A stretch of 22,285 nucleotides of DNA from Acidobacteriota bacterium (GTDB lineage Bacteria; Acidobacteriota; Polarisedimenticolia; Gp22-AA2). Location of the stretch: the NCBI GenBank assembly GCA_016202915.1, contig JACQNT010000038.1, positions 1-22,285 on the forward strand, read 5' to 3'. The notes beneath the pieces are model-generated. The model saw only the letters and a program-made list of their open reading frames with translations, was not told where the DNA came from and did not search any database. Shown here in pieces: positions 1-8,338 of this stretch. A program made the translations under genes and the position numbers. Position 1 is the first letter of the stretch. Each line of letters starts with the position of its first letter.

Positions 1-4
1 CCCG

Positions 5-20
5 CCTGGAGGTCTCCAGG
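5..20. promoter_or_regulatory. Perfect 7-bp palindrome upstream of the dcw promoter
   Basis: CCTGGAG (5-11) and CTCCAGG (14-20) are exact reverse complements around a 2-bp centre. The spacing is too tight for a good RNA hairpin without opening the centre, and no T-run follows immediately, so it looks more like a dimeric-protein operator than a terminator. It lies about 50 bp upstream of the -35 box of the dcw promoter. The bound factor, if any, is unknown; it could instead be the end of whatever gene lies to the left of the window. Confidence 0.3.
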
Positions 21-68
21 ACAGTCCCTATCTGGTTCGTTTTATTCGCTTTCGAGGCGTCTTTCTGC

Positions 69-97
69 TTGACAAGAGGGAGGGGTGTCTCTATATT
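69..97 (+). promoter_or_regulatory. Sigma-70 type promoter of the dcw operon
   Basis: TTGACA at 69-74 is a perfect -35 hexamer and TATATT at 92-97 is a one-mismatch -10 hexamer, with an optimal 17-bp spacer. The expected transcription start is around 103-105, giving mraZ a 5' leader of about 130 nt. It is the only strong promoter seen ahead of the fifteen dcw genes. The leader contains a small inverted repeat (AAGTC 162-166, GACTT 171-175). Confidence 0.82.
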
Positions 98-100
98 CGC

Positions 101-130
101 GCGGTGGAGCAAAGTGGACTAAAGTGGTCT
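101..130 (+). promoter_or_regulatory. Putative MraZ box: three 10-bp GTGG repeats at the start site
   Basis: GTGGA occurs at 104-108 and 114-118 and GTGGT at 124-128, in exact 10-bp register, one helical turn apart. The last two units share the longer core AAAGTGG. MraZ is known to bind short G-rich direct repeats with 10-bp periodicity in its own promoter, with related cores in E. coli and mollicutes. The repeats begin where transcription should start, so binding should occlude the promoter. That MraZ is the ligand is inferred from position and spacing. Confidence 0.78.
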
Positions 131-233
131 GACGTCCACCAGCCCAAACCCGAGATATCGCAAGTCAACCGACTTCTGCCTGCGGCCTAGCATACACCGA
201 TCCGGGGTCGCCGTCACCTTGAGGTTGGAGAGC

Positions 234-674
234 ATGCTGAGGGGGAATTCTCCCGCGAAGGTGGACGACAAAGGGCGCATCAAGATCCCCTCCCTGTTCA
301 GAAAATACATCGAGGACCAGTTCGGTCGGGAATGCTTCGTGACCTCCCTGTCGGGAGAGTTCGTGCGCGTCTATCCCATACCGGTCTGGCTCGGCATCGA
401 GAAGAAGATCGCCGCCCTCCCCTCGATGACCCCGACGGTCACCCGCTTTCTCAACCATGTCAACTACTACGGCCAGGTGGCCTCGATGGACGACCAGGGC
501 CGCGTCCTGATCCATCCGCTCCTGCGGGAGAAGAGCGGCGTCAACGGCGAGGTGGCGGTCCTCGGGCAGCAGACCTTTCTCGACATCTGGACCCGCGAGA
601 AGTTCGAGGCGATGCTGAAGTCGGGGCCCCTGACCGAGCACGACCAGCAGGTCCTCGCCTCGCTGGGGCTGTGA
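234..674 (+). CDS. mraZ: Transcriptional regulator MraZ
   Basis: MraZ is a ring-forming DNA-binding protein that controls the dcw promoter; it usually represses its own operon. The 146-residue product has the two tandem SpoVT/AbrB-like halves of the family, each marked by a DDxGR motif (DDKGRIKIP near the N-terminus, DDQGRVLIHP in the middle). I chose the ATG at 234 because the product then begins MLRGN, the usual family start, and GAGG at 221-224 lies nine bases upstream. A TTG at 219 would add five residues and has no better ribosome site. As first gene of the cluster with GTGG repeats just upstream, it is probably autoregulated. Length is normal for the family (about 143-152). Confidence 0.95.
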   Translation: MLRGNSPAKVDDKGRIKIPSLFRKYIEDQFGRECFVTSLSGEFVRVYPIPVWLGIEKKIAALPSMTPTVTRFLNHVNYYGQVASMDDQGRVLIHPLLREKSGVNGEVAVLGQQTFLDIWTREKFEAMLKSGPLTEHDQQVLASLGL

Positions 675-698
675 GGGGGCCGTGCGGACCGGAGCGGA

Positions 699-1700
699 AT
701 GGAACTGGAACTTCACCGGCCGGTGCTCCTGCAGGAGACCTTGTCGGCGCTCGCCTGCAGCCAGGGCGGGCTGTGGGTGGACGGCACCGTGGGGGCAGGC
801 GGGCACGCCGAGGCGATCCTGCGCGCCACCTCGCCCGACGGACGCCTTCTCGGGTGCGACCGCGACGCCGAGGCCCTCGAGGCGGCCCGGGCCCGGCTGG
901 CCGGCTTCGGCCCGCGGGCGATCCTGCGGCACGCCGAGCACGCGCGGATCCCGGCGCTCCTGGACGAGATCGGCGCCGGGGCGGTCGACGGGATCCTCCT
1001 CGACCTGGGCGTTTCTTCCATGCAGCTCGATGATCCGGAGCGCGGCTTCTCACTCCGCGAGGACGGGCCGCTCGACATGAGGATGGACCGGACGCAGACC
1101 ACCACGGCCGCGGATCTGGTGAACGCGCTCTCGGAGCGGGAGATCGCCTCGATCCTGGCGCGCTTCGGCGAGGAGCCCCGCGCGGCGCGCATCGCCCGGG
1201 CGATCGTGCGCGAGCGCGAGCGCGGCCCGATCACCTCGACCGGGCGCCTCGCGGCGATCGTCGCCCGCGCGGTCGGCGCGCGGCCGGCGGCCCGCGACAG
1301 GGCGCGACCCGGCCGACCGGGCCGGATCCACCCCGCGACGCGCTCCTTCCAGGCGCTACGCATCGCCGTGAACAACGAGCTGGAGGGGCTCGACCGCCTG
1401 CTCGAAGAGTCGGCCGGCCGCCTGCGGGGCGGCGGGCGGCTCGCGGTCATCTCCTTCCACTCCCTCGAGGACCGGATCGTGAAGCGGACCTTTCGGTCCC
1501 TGGCGCGGCGCTGCATCTGCCCGCGCGACCTGCCGGTCTGCGCCTGCGGACGTCCCGATCTCGTGCGCCTGGTGACCCCGAGGCCGATCCGTCCCGCGGA
1601 GGACGAGGTCCGCCGCAACCCGCGCAGCCGCAGCGCCCGCCTGCGGGTGGTCGAGAGACTGGACGGGCGCGCGGGCGGCGGCGCGGGAGGGGGCCGATGA
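699..1700 (+). CDS. rsmH: 16S rRNA (cytosine-N4)-methyltransferase RsmH (MraW)
   Basis: This SAM-dependent enzyme methylates N4 of C1402 in 16S rRNA and is almost always the second dcw gene. The 333-residue product has the SAM-binding glycine-rich loop DGTVGAGGHA at about 28-37, the GILLDLGVSS motif near 105-115, and the RGFSLREDGPLDMRMD block typical of RsmH. The C-terminal part keeps the ISFHSLEDRIVK segment and a cysteine-rich CICPRDLPVCACG stretch. The ATG at 699 has GGAG just upstream, though only four bases away. The 24-nt gap after mraZ holds nothing else. The TGA at 1698-1700 overlaps the ftsL start in an ATGA arrangement, so translation is probably coupled. Confidence 0.96.
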   Translation: MELELHRPVLLQETLSALACSQGGLWVDGTVGAGGHAEAILRATSPDGRLLGCDRDAEALEAARARLAGFGPRAILRHAEHARIPALLDEIGAGAVDGILLDLGVSSMQLDDPERGFSLREDGPLDMRMDRTQTTTAADLVNALSEREIASILARFGEEPRAARIARAIVRERERGPITSTGRLAAIVARAVGARPAARDRARPGRPGRIHPATRSFQALRIAVNNELEGLDRLLEESAGRLRGGGRLAVISFHSLEDRIVKRTFRSLARRCICPRDLPVCACGRPDLVRLVTPRPIRPAEDEVRRNPRSRSARLRVVERLDGRAGGGAGGGR

Positions 1701-2158
1701 CCCAGCGCCCCGAGTCTCCGCGGCTGCGGATCAACGCGCGGCTGGTCAAGGAGAAAGACCGGGCCCGGGCGCGCGAGCTCCGGCTCCTGCTCCTCTACGG
1801 CGCCCTGATCGTCATCCCCCTCCTGGCCTACGTCTGGCAGCGGGTCGATTTCATCCGCCGCTCCTATCAGGTGGAAGCCCTGAGAAAGGAAAGGCAGATG
1901 CTCCAGGAGGCGAACAGGCAGCTCGTCGTCGAGAGGTCCCACCTCCGCGCGCCCGATCGGATCGAGCGCGTGGCGCGGCAGCAGCTCGGGCTCGTGGATC
2001 CCTTCCCCGACGACGTCCGCCGGGTCCGGGTGATCGACGGGCGGATCGACGATTTCCGCAGCCAGGCCGCGGCGCCCTCCCCCGACGAAGGCGCGCGCGC
2101 CAGCGTTGCGGCCGTGACCGGCATCCTGCCGCGCTCCGAGACAGGAGAGCGCCGATGA
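1697..2158 (+). CDS. ftsL: Cell division protein FtsL
   Basis: FtsL is a small bitopic protein that, with FtsB and FtsQ, connects the Z-ring to the FtsW/FtsI synthase. The 153-residue product has a basic cytoplasmic tail, one membrane segment at about 30-47, and a heptad-like coiled coil at about 52-85 rich in Leu, Glu and Arg, followed by the RVARQQLGLVDP stretch usual in FtsL. It sits exactly where ftsL belongs, between rsmH and ftsI, overlapping both by 4 nt. A tail of about 50 residues after the coiled coil makes it longer than the enterobacterial protein. Sequence conservation in FtsL is weak, so topology and position carry the call. Confidence 0.88.
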   Translation: MTQRPESPRLRINARLVKEKDRARARELRLLLLYGALIVIPLLAYVWQRVDFIRRSYQVEALRKERQMLQEANRQLVVERSHLRAPDRIERVARQQLGLVDPFPDDVRRVRVIDGRIDDFRSQAAAPSPDEGARASVAAVTGILPRSETGERR

Positions 2159-4251
2159 CGCGGCGCGGCGGCACCCGCGGCACCTGGACCGCCGGCGGCG
2201 GGAGGGGATCCGCGGTCTCCAGGCAGGCGCGGCTGGTCCTCCTGGTCGTCGGGGTCGCCGCCGGCCTGCTGACCCTCCTCGCCCGCTGCGCCTATCTTCA
2301 AGTGATCAAGGCCCCCGACCTGCTCGACCTGGCGCGGTCGCAGCAGGAGAGGACCATCACCCTCGACCCGCCGCGCGGGCCGATCCTCGATCGCCACGGG
2401 AAGGAGCTGGCGATCAGCCTGGATGTCGATTCGGTCTTCGCGGTGCCGGGGGAGATCGCCAGCCCCGCCGCCGCGGCGCGACGGCTGCAGCCGCTCCTGG
2501 GCCTCAAGGCCTCGGTTCTGCGCGAGCGCCTGGGCGACACCAACCGCCACTTCATCTGGCTGAAGAGAAAGATCACGCCCGATCTGAGAAAGCGGATCGA
2601 GGGCCTGGGCCTGAGCGGCATCGGCTTCGCCCGCGAGAGCCGGCGCTTCTACCCGAAGCGGGCCCTCGCCGCCCACATCCTGGGATCCTGCGGCATGGAC
2701 AATCAGGGGCTGGCCGGACTGGAGTTCGCCTACGACGGCACGGTCCGGGGGACGCCGGGGCAGCTCCTGGCGCTGCGCGACGGCCGCGGCGGCCGCGTCC
2801 TCGACCGGTCGCGGGTGGAGCCGACGCCGGGGATGGGGCTGGTCCTCGCGGTGGACGAGGTGATCCAGCACCTCGCCGAGCGCGAGCTCGACGCCGTCAT
2901 GGCCGAGACCTCGGCCGTCGGCGCGACGGTGGTGGCGCTGCGCCCGCAGACGGGGGAGGTGCTGGCCCTCGCGAGCCGCCCCACCTACGACCCGAACGAC
3001 TTCGGCGCGGCGCCCGAGGAGGCGCGCCGCAACCGGGCCGTCACCGACTACTACGAGCCGGGATCGACCTTCAAGGTGGTCGGCGCCGCGGCGGCGCTCG
3101 ACGCCGGACGGGTCCATCCGGACGAGGTGATCTGGTGCGAGAACGGCTCGATCGTCGTGGCCCGGCACCGCTTCGACGAGGACCGGCTGCCCTTCGGCAA
3201 CCTGACCTTCACCGAGGTCCTCGCGAAATCGAGCAACGTCGGGGCGATCAAGGTGGCGCGCCGGCTGAAGCCCGCGGACTTCCTCGACTCCATCCGCGGC
3301 TTCGGCTTCGGACGCAAGACCGGCATCGAGCTGCCGGGGGAGAGCCCCGGGATGCTGCGCGACCTCTCCGACTGGTCGGGCCTCTCCCAGGCCTCGCTGG
3401 CGATCGGCCAGGAGATCGGCGTGACCACCGTGCAGCTCGCCTCCATGATGGCCGCGGTCGCCAACGACGGCGTCTGGATGCGGCCGCGGCTCGTGCTGGC
3501 GACATTCGCGGAGGGGGACCGCAGCCCCCTGCGGCCGGCCGGGCCGGCGCCGGGGCGCCGCGTGATCTCCGGGGAGACCGCCCGCTCCCTGCGCGCGATG
3601 CTGCGGTCGGCGACCACGGAGGGGACCGGCCGCGCCGCCGCCGTTCCCGGCTACACGGTCGGCGGCAAGACCGGCACCGCCCAGAAGATCGACGCGACCG
3701 GCCGCTACAGCCGCGGGAAGCACGTCTCCTGGTTTGCAGGGTTCGTTCCGGCGGGCGAGCCGGCCCTGGCGATGGTCGTGATGGTCGATGAGCCGAAGGG
3801 ACGGAGGTTCCACGGAGGCGACATCTCCGCCCCGGTGTTCTCGCGCATCGCGCTGCCCGTTCTCAAGTCGCTCGGCGTGCCGCCCGACCGCGACCGGACG
3901 CTGGTTTTCGACCGCTCGGTCCGGGCGCTGGCCCGCCGGGAGGGCGGGCCGCGGGGACGCCCGGCGGCCGCCGGGGTCGCGCGCGCCGCGGTCACCGCGG
4001 CCGGCGCGGCGCTTTCCGCGGTGCACCGGATCGGCGCCGCGCGCCGGGCCGCGACGCGACACGGGGCGCCCCCCTCCGGCGAAGCGCCGATGCCCGACCT
4101 CACGGGGCTGAGCCTGCGCCGCGCGACCGAGACGCTCGCCGCCCTGGGGATCGTGTGCGCCAACGAGCACGGCGGGCCGCGGGTGACCCGGCAGGATCCC
4201 GGCCCGGGCGCGCCGATCGGGCCGGGGACGCCCTGCAGCGTGGTCTTCTGA
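2155..4251 (+). CDS. ftsI: Septal class B penicillin-binding protein FtsI (PBP3) with PASTA domain
   Basis: FtsI is the D,D-transpeptidase that crosslinks septal peptidoglycan and partners with FtsW. The 698-residue product has an N-terminal membrane anchor (about 27-44), a class B PBP dimerisation region, then the catalytic motifs in order: STFK with nucleophile Ser304, SSN at 359-361, and KTGT at 505-508. A linker of about 60 residues, rich in Ala and Arg (roughly 588-645), precedes one PASTA domain (646-698, starting MPDLTG). C-terminal PASTA domains occur in PBP2x/SpoVD-type proteins and in FtsI of several Gram-negative phyla but not in E. coli FtsI. Its start overlaps ftsL by 4 nt. The operon context favours FtsI over a sporulation SpoVD. 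Confidence 0.95.
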   Translation: MTRRGGTRGTWTAGGGRGSAVSRQARLVLLVVGVAAGLLTLLARCAYLQVIKAPDLLDLARSQQERTITLDPPRGPILDRHGKELAISLDVDSVFAVPGEIASPAAAARRLQPLLGLKASVLRERLGDTNRHFIWLKRKITPDLRKRIEGLGLSGIGFARESRRFYPKRALAAHILGSCGMDNQGLAGLEFAYDGTVRGTPGQLLALRDGRGGRVLDRSRVEPTPGMGLVLAVDEVIQHLAERELDAVMAETSAVGATVVALRPQTGEVLALASRPTYDPNDFGAAPEEARRNRAVTDYYEPGSTFKVVGAAAALDAGRVHPDEVIWCENGSIVVARHRFDEDRLPFGNLTFTEVLAKSSNVGAIKVARRLKPADFLDSIRGFGFGRKTGIELPGESPGMLRDLSDWSGLSQASLAIGQEIGVTTVQLASMMAAVANDGVWMRPRLVLATFAEGDRSPLRPAGPAPGRRVISGETARSLRAMLRSATTEGTGRAAAVPGYTVGGKTGTAQKIDATGRYSRGKHVSWFAGFVPAGEPALAMVVMVDEPKGRRFHGGDISAPVFSRIALPVLKSLGVPPDRDRTLVFDRSVRALARREGGPRGRPAAAGVARAAVTAAGAALSAVHRIGAARRAATRHGAPPSGEAPMPDLTGLSLRRATETLAALGIVCANEHGGPRVTRQDPGPGAPIGPGTPCSVVF

Positions 4252-4262
4252 AGGGAACAGGC

Positions 4263-5825
4263 ATGCAGCTCTGGCAGCTCCTCGACGAGGTCCCGAACGT
4301 CCGCCTGAGCGGCGACGCGTCCACCGGTATCCAGGGGCTCGCCTACGATTCACGGCAGGTGGAACGGGGCTACCTGTTCGCCGCCATCCGCGGGCAAAAA
4401 AGCGACGGGAACGAGTTCGTGGGGCAGGCGATCGACAGGGGGGCGGCCGCTGTCCTCTCGGCCCTCCCCGCCGCGGGGCGCGCCCGGGGGGTCCCCTGGG
4501 CGCAGGTGGAGGACGAGCGTCTCGCCCTCGCCCTGGTGTCGCGCAACTACTACGGCCGCCCCGACGAGCAGATGACGATGGTCGGCGTCACCGGGACCAA
4601 CGGCAAGACGACCGTCTGCTTCCTCCTGGAGTCGATCTTCCGTGAGGCGGGGCTGAAGCCGTGTCTCCTGGGGACGGTGCTCTACCGCTACGAGCGCGAG
4701 GAGACGAAGGCGGGGCGGACGACCCCGGAATCGCTGGATCTCCACAGGCTCCTGGACCGCTTCGCCACCGCCGGCGCCCGGAGCTGCGCCATGGAGGTGT
4801 CGTCGCACGCCCTGGCGCAGAAGCGGGCCGCCGGGATCGCCTTCCAGGCCGCGGTGTTTACCAACCTGACCCAGGACCACCTCGACTTCCACCGCACCAT
4901 GGAGGAGTACCTGGAGGCGAAGGCGATCCTGTTCCGGGGGCTCGCGTCCGACGCCGTCGCCGTGCTGAACGCCGACGATCCGCGCGCCGATCGGATCCGG
5001 AGCGCGACCCGCGCCCGCGTTGTCACCTTCGGGGAGACGGACCGGGCGGACGTCCGGATCGCCTCCGCGCGCGCCACGACGGCCGGGACCGAGGTGACGC
5101 TGTCCGTCGCCCCGGGGTTCGAGGCAGCGGGAGCGCCTGCCCCCCTGGCGCTCCGCTCGCCGCTTCTGGGGCGGCCGAACGCCTCGAACCTGGCCGCCGC
5201 GGCGGCGGTGGGGCTGGCCCTCGGAGTGCCGCGCCGCGCGATCGCGCGGGGGCTGGAGTCGGTCGGCGGCGTCCCGGGGCGCTTCGAGCGGATCGATCTC
5301 GGCCAGCCTTTCGACGTCCTGGTGGACTACGCCCACACCGACGACGCCCTGCGCAACCTGCTCCGGGCGGTCCGCGAGCTCGGGCCGCGGAGGATCCTGA
5401 CCGTCTTCGGCTGCGGCGGCGACCGCGACCGCGGCAAGCGCCCGCTCATGGGGTTCGCCGCGGCGGAGGGAAGCGACCTCGTCGTGGTCACCTCCGACAA
5501 CCCGCGCGGCGAGGACCCGCAGGCGATCATCGAGGAGATCCTCCCGGGCGTGCGGCAGGCGCAGGCGGGCGACGAGCGCGGCGCACTCGATCCCGCCCGC
5601 TGCGTGGTGATCCCGGATCGCAAGGAGGCGATCAGGCGGGCGCTCTCCCTGGCGGCCACCGGGGAGTGCGTCGTCATCGCCGGCAAGGGGCACGAGACGT
5701 ACCAGATCCTGCGGGATCGGACCGTGCCCTTCGACGACCGCGAGGTGGCGCGCGATCTCCTGAAGCGGCGCCCCGCGAAGGAGCGCGGCCGCGCCGTGCA
5801 GAAGGAATGGCCCGGCTCGGCCTGA
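4263..5825 (+). CDS. murE: UDP-MurNAc-tripeptide ligase MurE, meso-diaminopimelate type
   Basis: MurE adds the third amino acid to UDP-MurNAc-L-Ala-D-Glu in the cytoplasm, using ATP. The 520-residue product has the ATP loop GTNGKTT at 111-117, the FTNLTQDHLDFH block, a carbamylatable lysine region (EYLEAKAILF), the DYAHTDDAL segment, and DNPRGEDP with DNPR at 412-415. DNPR is the known signature for meso-DAP; lysine-adding enzymes differ there. I chose the ATG at 4263 because AAGGGAA lies 5-6 bases upstream and the product then starts at the usual MurE N-terminus; the frame is open further upstream but that part reads as ftsI antiphase. The gene follows ftsI by 11 nt and overlaps murF by 19 nt. 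Confidence 0.96.
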   Translation: MQLWQLLDEVPNVRLSGDASTGIQGLAYDSRQVERGYLFAAIRGQKSDGNEFVGQAIDRGAAAVLSALPAAGRARGVPWAQVEDERLALALVSRNYYGRPDEQMTMVGVTGTNGKTTVCFLLESIFREAGLKPCLLGTVLYRYEREETKAGRTTPESLDLHRLLDRFATAGARSCAMEVSSHALAQKRAAGIAFQAAVFTNLTQDHLDFHRTMEEYLEAKAILFRGLASDAVAVLNADDPRADRIRSATRARVVTFGETDRADVRIASARATTAGTEVTLSVAPGFEAAGAPAPLALRSPLLGRPNASNLAAAAAVGLALGVPRRAIARGLESVGGVPGRFERIDLGQPFDVLVDYAHTDDALRNLLRAVRELGPRRILTVFGCGGDRDRGKRPLMGFAAAEGSDLVVVTSDNPRGEDPQAIIEEILPGVRQAQAGDERGALDPARCVVIPDRKEAIRRALSLAATGECVVIAGKGHETYQILRDRTVPFDDREVARDLLKRRPAKERGRAVQKEWPGSA

Positions 5826-7252
5826 CGGAGATCGCGCGGGCGGCGCGCGGCACCACGCTCCTCGGCGCGCGCCCTCCCGCGGCGGGCGCGGCGCACGAGG
5901 TCGAGGGGTACAGCATCGACTCGCGGTCGGTGCGGGCGGGCGATCTGTTCTTCGCCATCGTGGGGCCGCGGCACGACGGCCACGACTTCGTCGGCGAGGC
6001 GATCGCCCGGGGCGCGGTGGCGGCGGTCGTCTCGAAGGGGGGACCGGGGCAGTTCCCGGAGGCGCCGGCGCTGATCCGCGTGCGCGACACGACGGCGGGG
6101 CTTCAGGATTTGGGGGCGCACGTGCGGCGCCGGCGTCCCATCAAGGTGATCGGCATCACCGGCAGCGCCGGCAAGACGACCGCCAGGGAGATGGCCGCCT
6201 CGGTGCTGTCGCAGCGCTTCCGGACGTACAGGTCGGAGGGGAACCTGAACAACGCCTACGGGCTCCCCCTGACGCTGCTGCGCATGCCGGAGGAACGGGA
6301 GGTGGCGGTGCTGGAGATGGGGATGAGCTACCACGGCGAGATCGCGCGCCTGGTGGAGATCGCCGACCCCGACGTCGGCGTGATCCTCAACGTGCTGCGG
6401 GTCCACCTGGAGCACTTCCGCGGCCTGGACGCGATCGCCCGCGCCAAGGGGGAGCTGTTCCGCGGCATGCGCCGCGACGGCACCGCCGTCTACAACGCCG
6501 ATGATCCCCGGGCGGCCCGCCTGGGGCGCGCCTTCCCCGGGACGGCCCTGTCGTACGGCATCACCTCGAGGAAGGCCGAGGTGGCTGCCGAGGACGTGGC
6601 GCTCGAGGGACCCGCCTCGTCCCGCTTCGTCCTGCGCCGCGGCAAGGACCGGGCGCCCGTGCGGCTGGCCCTGCCGGGCCGTCACGGCATCTACAACGCC
6701 CTGGCCGCCGCCGCCGTCGGCTTCGCGCTCGGGCTGGACGCCGAGGCGGCCCGCCGCGGGCTGGAGCCGGTCCGGCCGGCGGCGATGCGCGGCACGCTGC
6801 ACCACCTGGAGGACGGCATCGATCTCCTCGACGACTCCTACAACAGCAACCCGGCGGCGATGGAGCGGGCGCTCGAGGTCCTGCGGGACGCGCCGGCGGC
6901 CGGCCGGCGCGTCCTGGTCTCCGGCGACATGCTCGAGCTGGGCCCCTACGAGGCCCCCGCGCACCGGAGGCTCGGCGAGCGGGTCGCCGCGGCCGGCATC
7001 GACCTGTTCGTGGCCGTCGGCCCCCTGAGCCGCCGCGCCTTCGAGGCGGCGCGCGGCGCGGGCGGCCTCGAGGCGCGCCACTTCCCCGACGCGGAGGCGG
7101 CGGCCTCCTGGCTCGTCTCCGCCCTGCGCCCGAAGGACCTGGTCCTGGTGAAGGGATCGCGCGGCGCGCGCATGGAGCGTGTGGTGCAGGCGATCCTCCG
7201 GGCCCGCCGGCCGGCCGGGCGGCCCGATCCCGGCGCGGAGGGGGCTTCCTGA
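5807..7252 (+). CDS. murF: UDP-MurNAc-tripeptide:D-alanyl-D-alanine ligase MurF
   Basis: MurF completes the cytoplasmic pentapeptide by adding D-Ala-D-Ala. The 481-residue product has the N-terminal Mur domain (YSIDSRSVRAGDLFFA), the ATP loop GSAGKTT at 119-125, the EMGMSYHGEI segment, and DDSYNSNP at 342-349, which is diagnostic for MurF. The chosen ATG at 5807 lies inside the last codons of murE, a 19-nt overlap, with a purine-rich GAAGGA directly before it; the spacing is short, so translational coupling probably matters. The TGA shares its final A with the mraY ATG. Its co-substrate D-Ala-D-Ala must come from a Ddl encoded elsewhere, since none is in this cluster. Confidence 0.95.
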   Translation: MARLGLTEIARAARGTTLLGARPPAAGAAHEVEGYSIDSRSVRAGDLFFAIVGPRHDGHDFVGEAIARGAVAAVVSKGGPGQFPEAPALIRVRDTTAGLQDLGAHVRRRRPIKVIGITGSAGKTTAREMAASVLSQRFRTYRSEGNLNNAYGLPLTLLRMPEEREVAVLEMGMSYHGEIARLVEIADPDVGVILNVLRVHLEHFRGLDAIARAKGELFRGMRRDGTAVYNADDPRAARLGRAFPGTALSYGITSRKAEVAAEDVALEGPASSRFVLRRGKDRAPVRLALPGRHGIYNALAAAAVGFALGLDAEAARRGLEPVRPAAMRGTLHHLEDGIDLLDDSYNSNPAAMERALEVLRDAPAAGRRVLVSGDMLELGPYEAPAHRRLGERVAAAGIDLFVAVGPLSRRAFEAARGAGGLEARHFPDAEAAASWLVSALRPKDLVLVKGSRGARMERVVQAILRARRPAGRPDPGAEGAS

Positions 7253-8337
7253 TGCTCTACCACCTCCTCTACCCGCTCCACGCGTCCCTCAAGGTGATGA
7301 ACGTCTTCCGTTACATCACCTTCAGGACCGCCCTGGCGGTCCTCACCGCCCTGCTCATCAGCCTTGCCCTCGGACCTCGCCTGATCCGGAAGCTTCGCGA
7401 GTTCCAGATCGGACAGCAGATCAGACCCGAGGGACCTCTTTCCCACCAGATCAAAGAAGGCACACCCACCATGGGGGGGCTCCTCATCATCATCGCTGTG
7501 GCGCTCCCCTCCCTCCTCTGGGCTGACCTCACCAACCCCTTCGTATGGATGGTTCTCGTGTCCATGCTCCTCTACGGGGTCATCGGCTTCACAGATGACT
7601 ACCTCAAGATCACACGAAAGAGGTCCCTCGGGCTGACGGTCCGGCAGAAGATGCTCGGCCAGTGGACGGTCGCCCTGCTGATCGGATTGGCCCTGCTGTG
7701 GCTCGCCGACCAGGGCCGCTACACGACGCAGTTCAGCTTCCCGTTCTTCAAGAAGTGGACCCCGGACCTGGGGATCTTCTACGTCCCCTGGGCGATGCTG
7801 GTCATCGTGGGGGCGGCGAACGCCGTCAACCTGACCGACGGCCTGGACGGCCTGGCGATCGGCACCTCCATGATCGCCTCCGCGACCTACGCCATCCTCG
7901 CCTACATCGCGGGGCACGCCAGGGTGGCCGGCTACCTCGACGTCCCCAACGTCAAGGGGGCCGGCGAGCTGGCGATCATCTGCGGCGCCCTGGTCGGCGC
8001 CTCCCTCGGCTTCCTGTGGTTCAACTGCAACCCGGCGCAGGTGTTCATGGGGGACGTGGGATCGATGGCCCTCGGCGGCGCCCTCGGCACCGTGGCCGTC
8101 GCCACCAAGCAGGAAATCTTGTTGTTGTTCGTCGGGGGCCTGTTCGTGGTGGAGGCCGCCTCCGTCATCCTGCAGGTCGCCTCGTTCCGGATGCGCGGCC
8201 GGCGCATCTTCAGGATGGCGCCGATCCATCACCATTTCGAGCTCTCGGGATGGCCCGAGCAGAAGGTCGTCATCCGCTTCTGGATCGTCGCCATCATCTT
8301 CTCTCTCATGGCGCTCTCGACGCTGAAGCTCCGCTGA
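7252..8337 (+). CDS. mraY: Phospho-MurNAc-pentapeptide translocase MraY
   Basis: MraY is the integral membrane enzyme that transfers phospho-MurNAc-pentapeptide to undecaprenyl phosphate, forming lipid I. The 361-residue product is strongly hydrophobic, with about ten membrane segments. It keeps the family residues: GTPTMGG near 70-76, the Asp pair D115-D116 in TDDYLK, NLTDGLDGL with D196 and D199, the catalytic-loop FMGDVGS with D268, and the HHH at 326-328. Length is the standard 360. The start overlaps murF by one base. Codons 38-123 (7363-7620) are much richer in A- or T-ending triplets than the rest of the gene and its neighbours, suggesting a recombined patch; see findings. Confidence 0.97.
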   Translation: MLYHLLYPLHASLKVMNVFRYITFRTALAVLTALLISLALGPRLIRKLREFQIGQQIRPEGPLSHQIKEGTPTMGGLLIIIAVALPSLLWADLTNPFVWMVLVSMLLYGVIGFTDDYLKITRKRSLGLTVRQKMLGQWTVALLIGLALLWLADQGRYTTQFSFPFFKKWTPDLGIFYVPWAMLVIVGAANAVNLTDGLDGLAIGTSMIASATYAILAYIAGHARVAGYLDVPNVKGAGELAIICGALVGASLGFLWFNCNPAQVFMGDVGSMALGGALGTVAVATKQEILLLFVGGLFVVEAASVILQVASFRMRGRRIFRMAPIHHHFELSGWPEQKVVIRFWIVAIIFSLMALSTLKLR

Positions 8338-8338
8338 A

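Noticed and set aside
219..233. TTG start for mraZ
   Set aside because: The ATG at 234 gives the conserved MLRGN start and fits a GAGG nine bases upstream; the TTG adds five residues not typical of MraZ.
1867..4353. Open reading frame of 828 codons on the minus strand opposite ftsL, ftsI and murE
   Set aside because: It is antiphase to well-identified genes, has Arg/Gly/Pro/His low-complexity composition and no family motifs. Long antisense frames are expected at this GC content. The same applies to 15070-17565, 10465-12540 and 11780-13924 on the minus strand.
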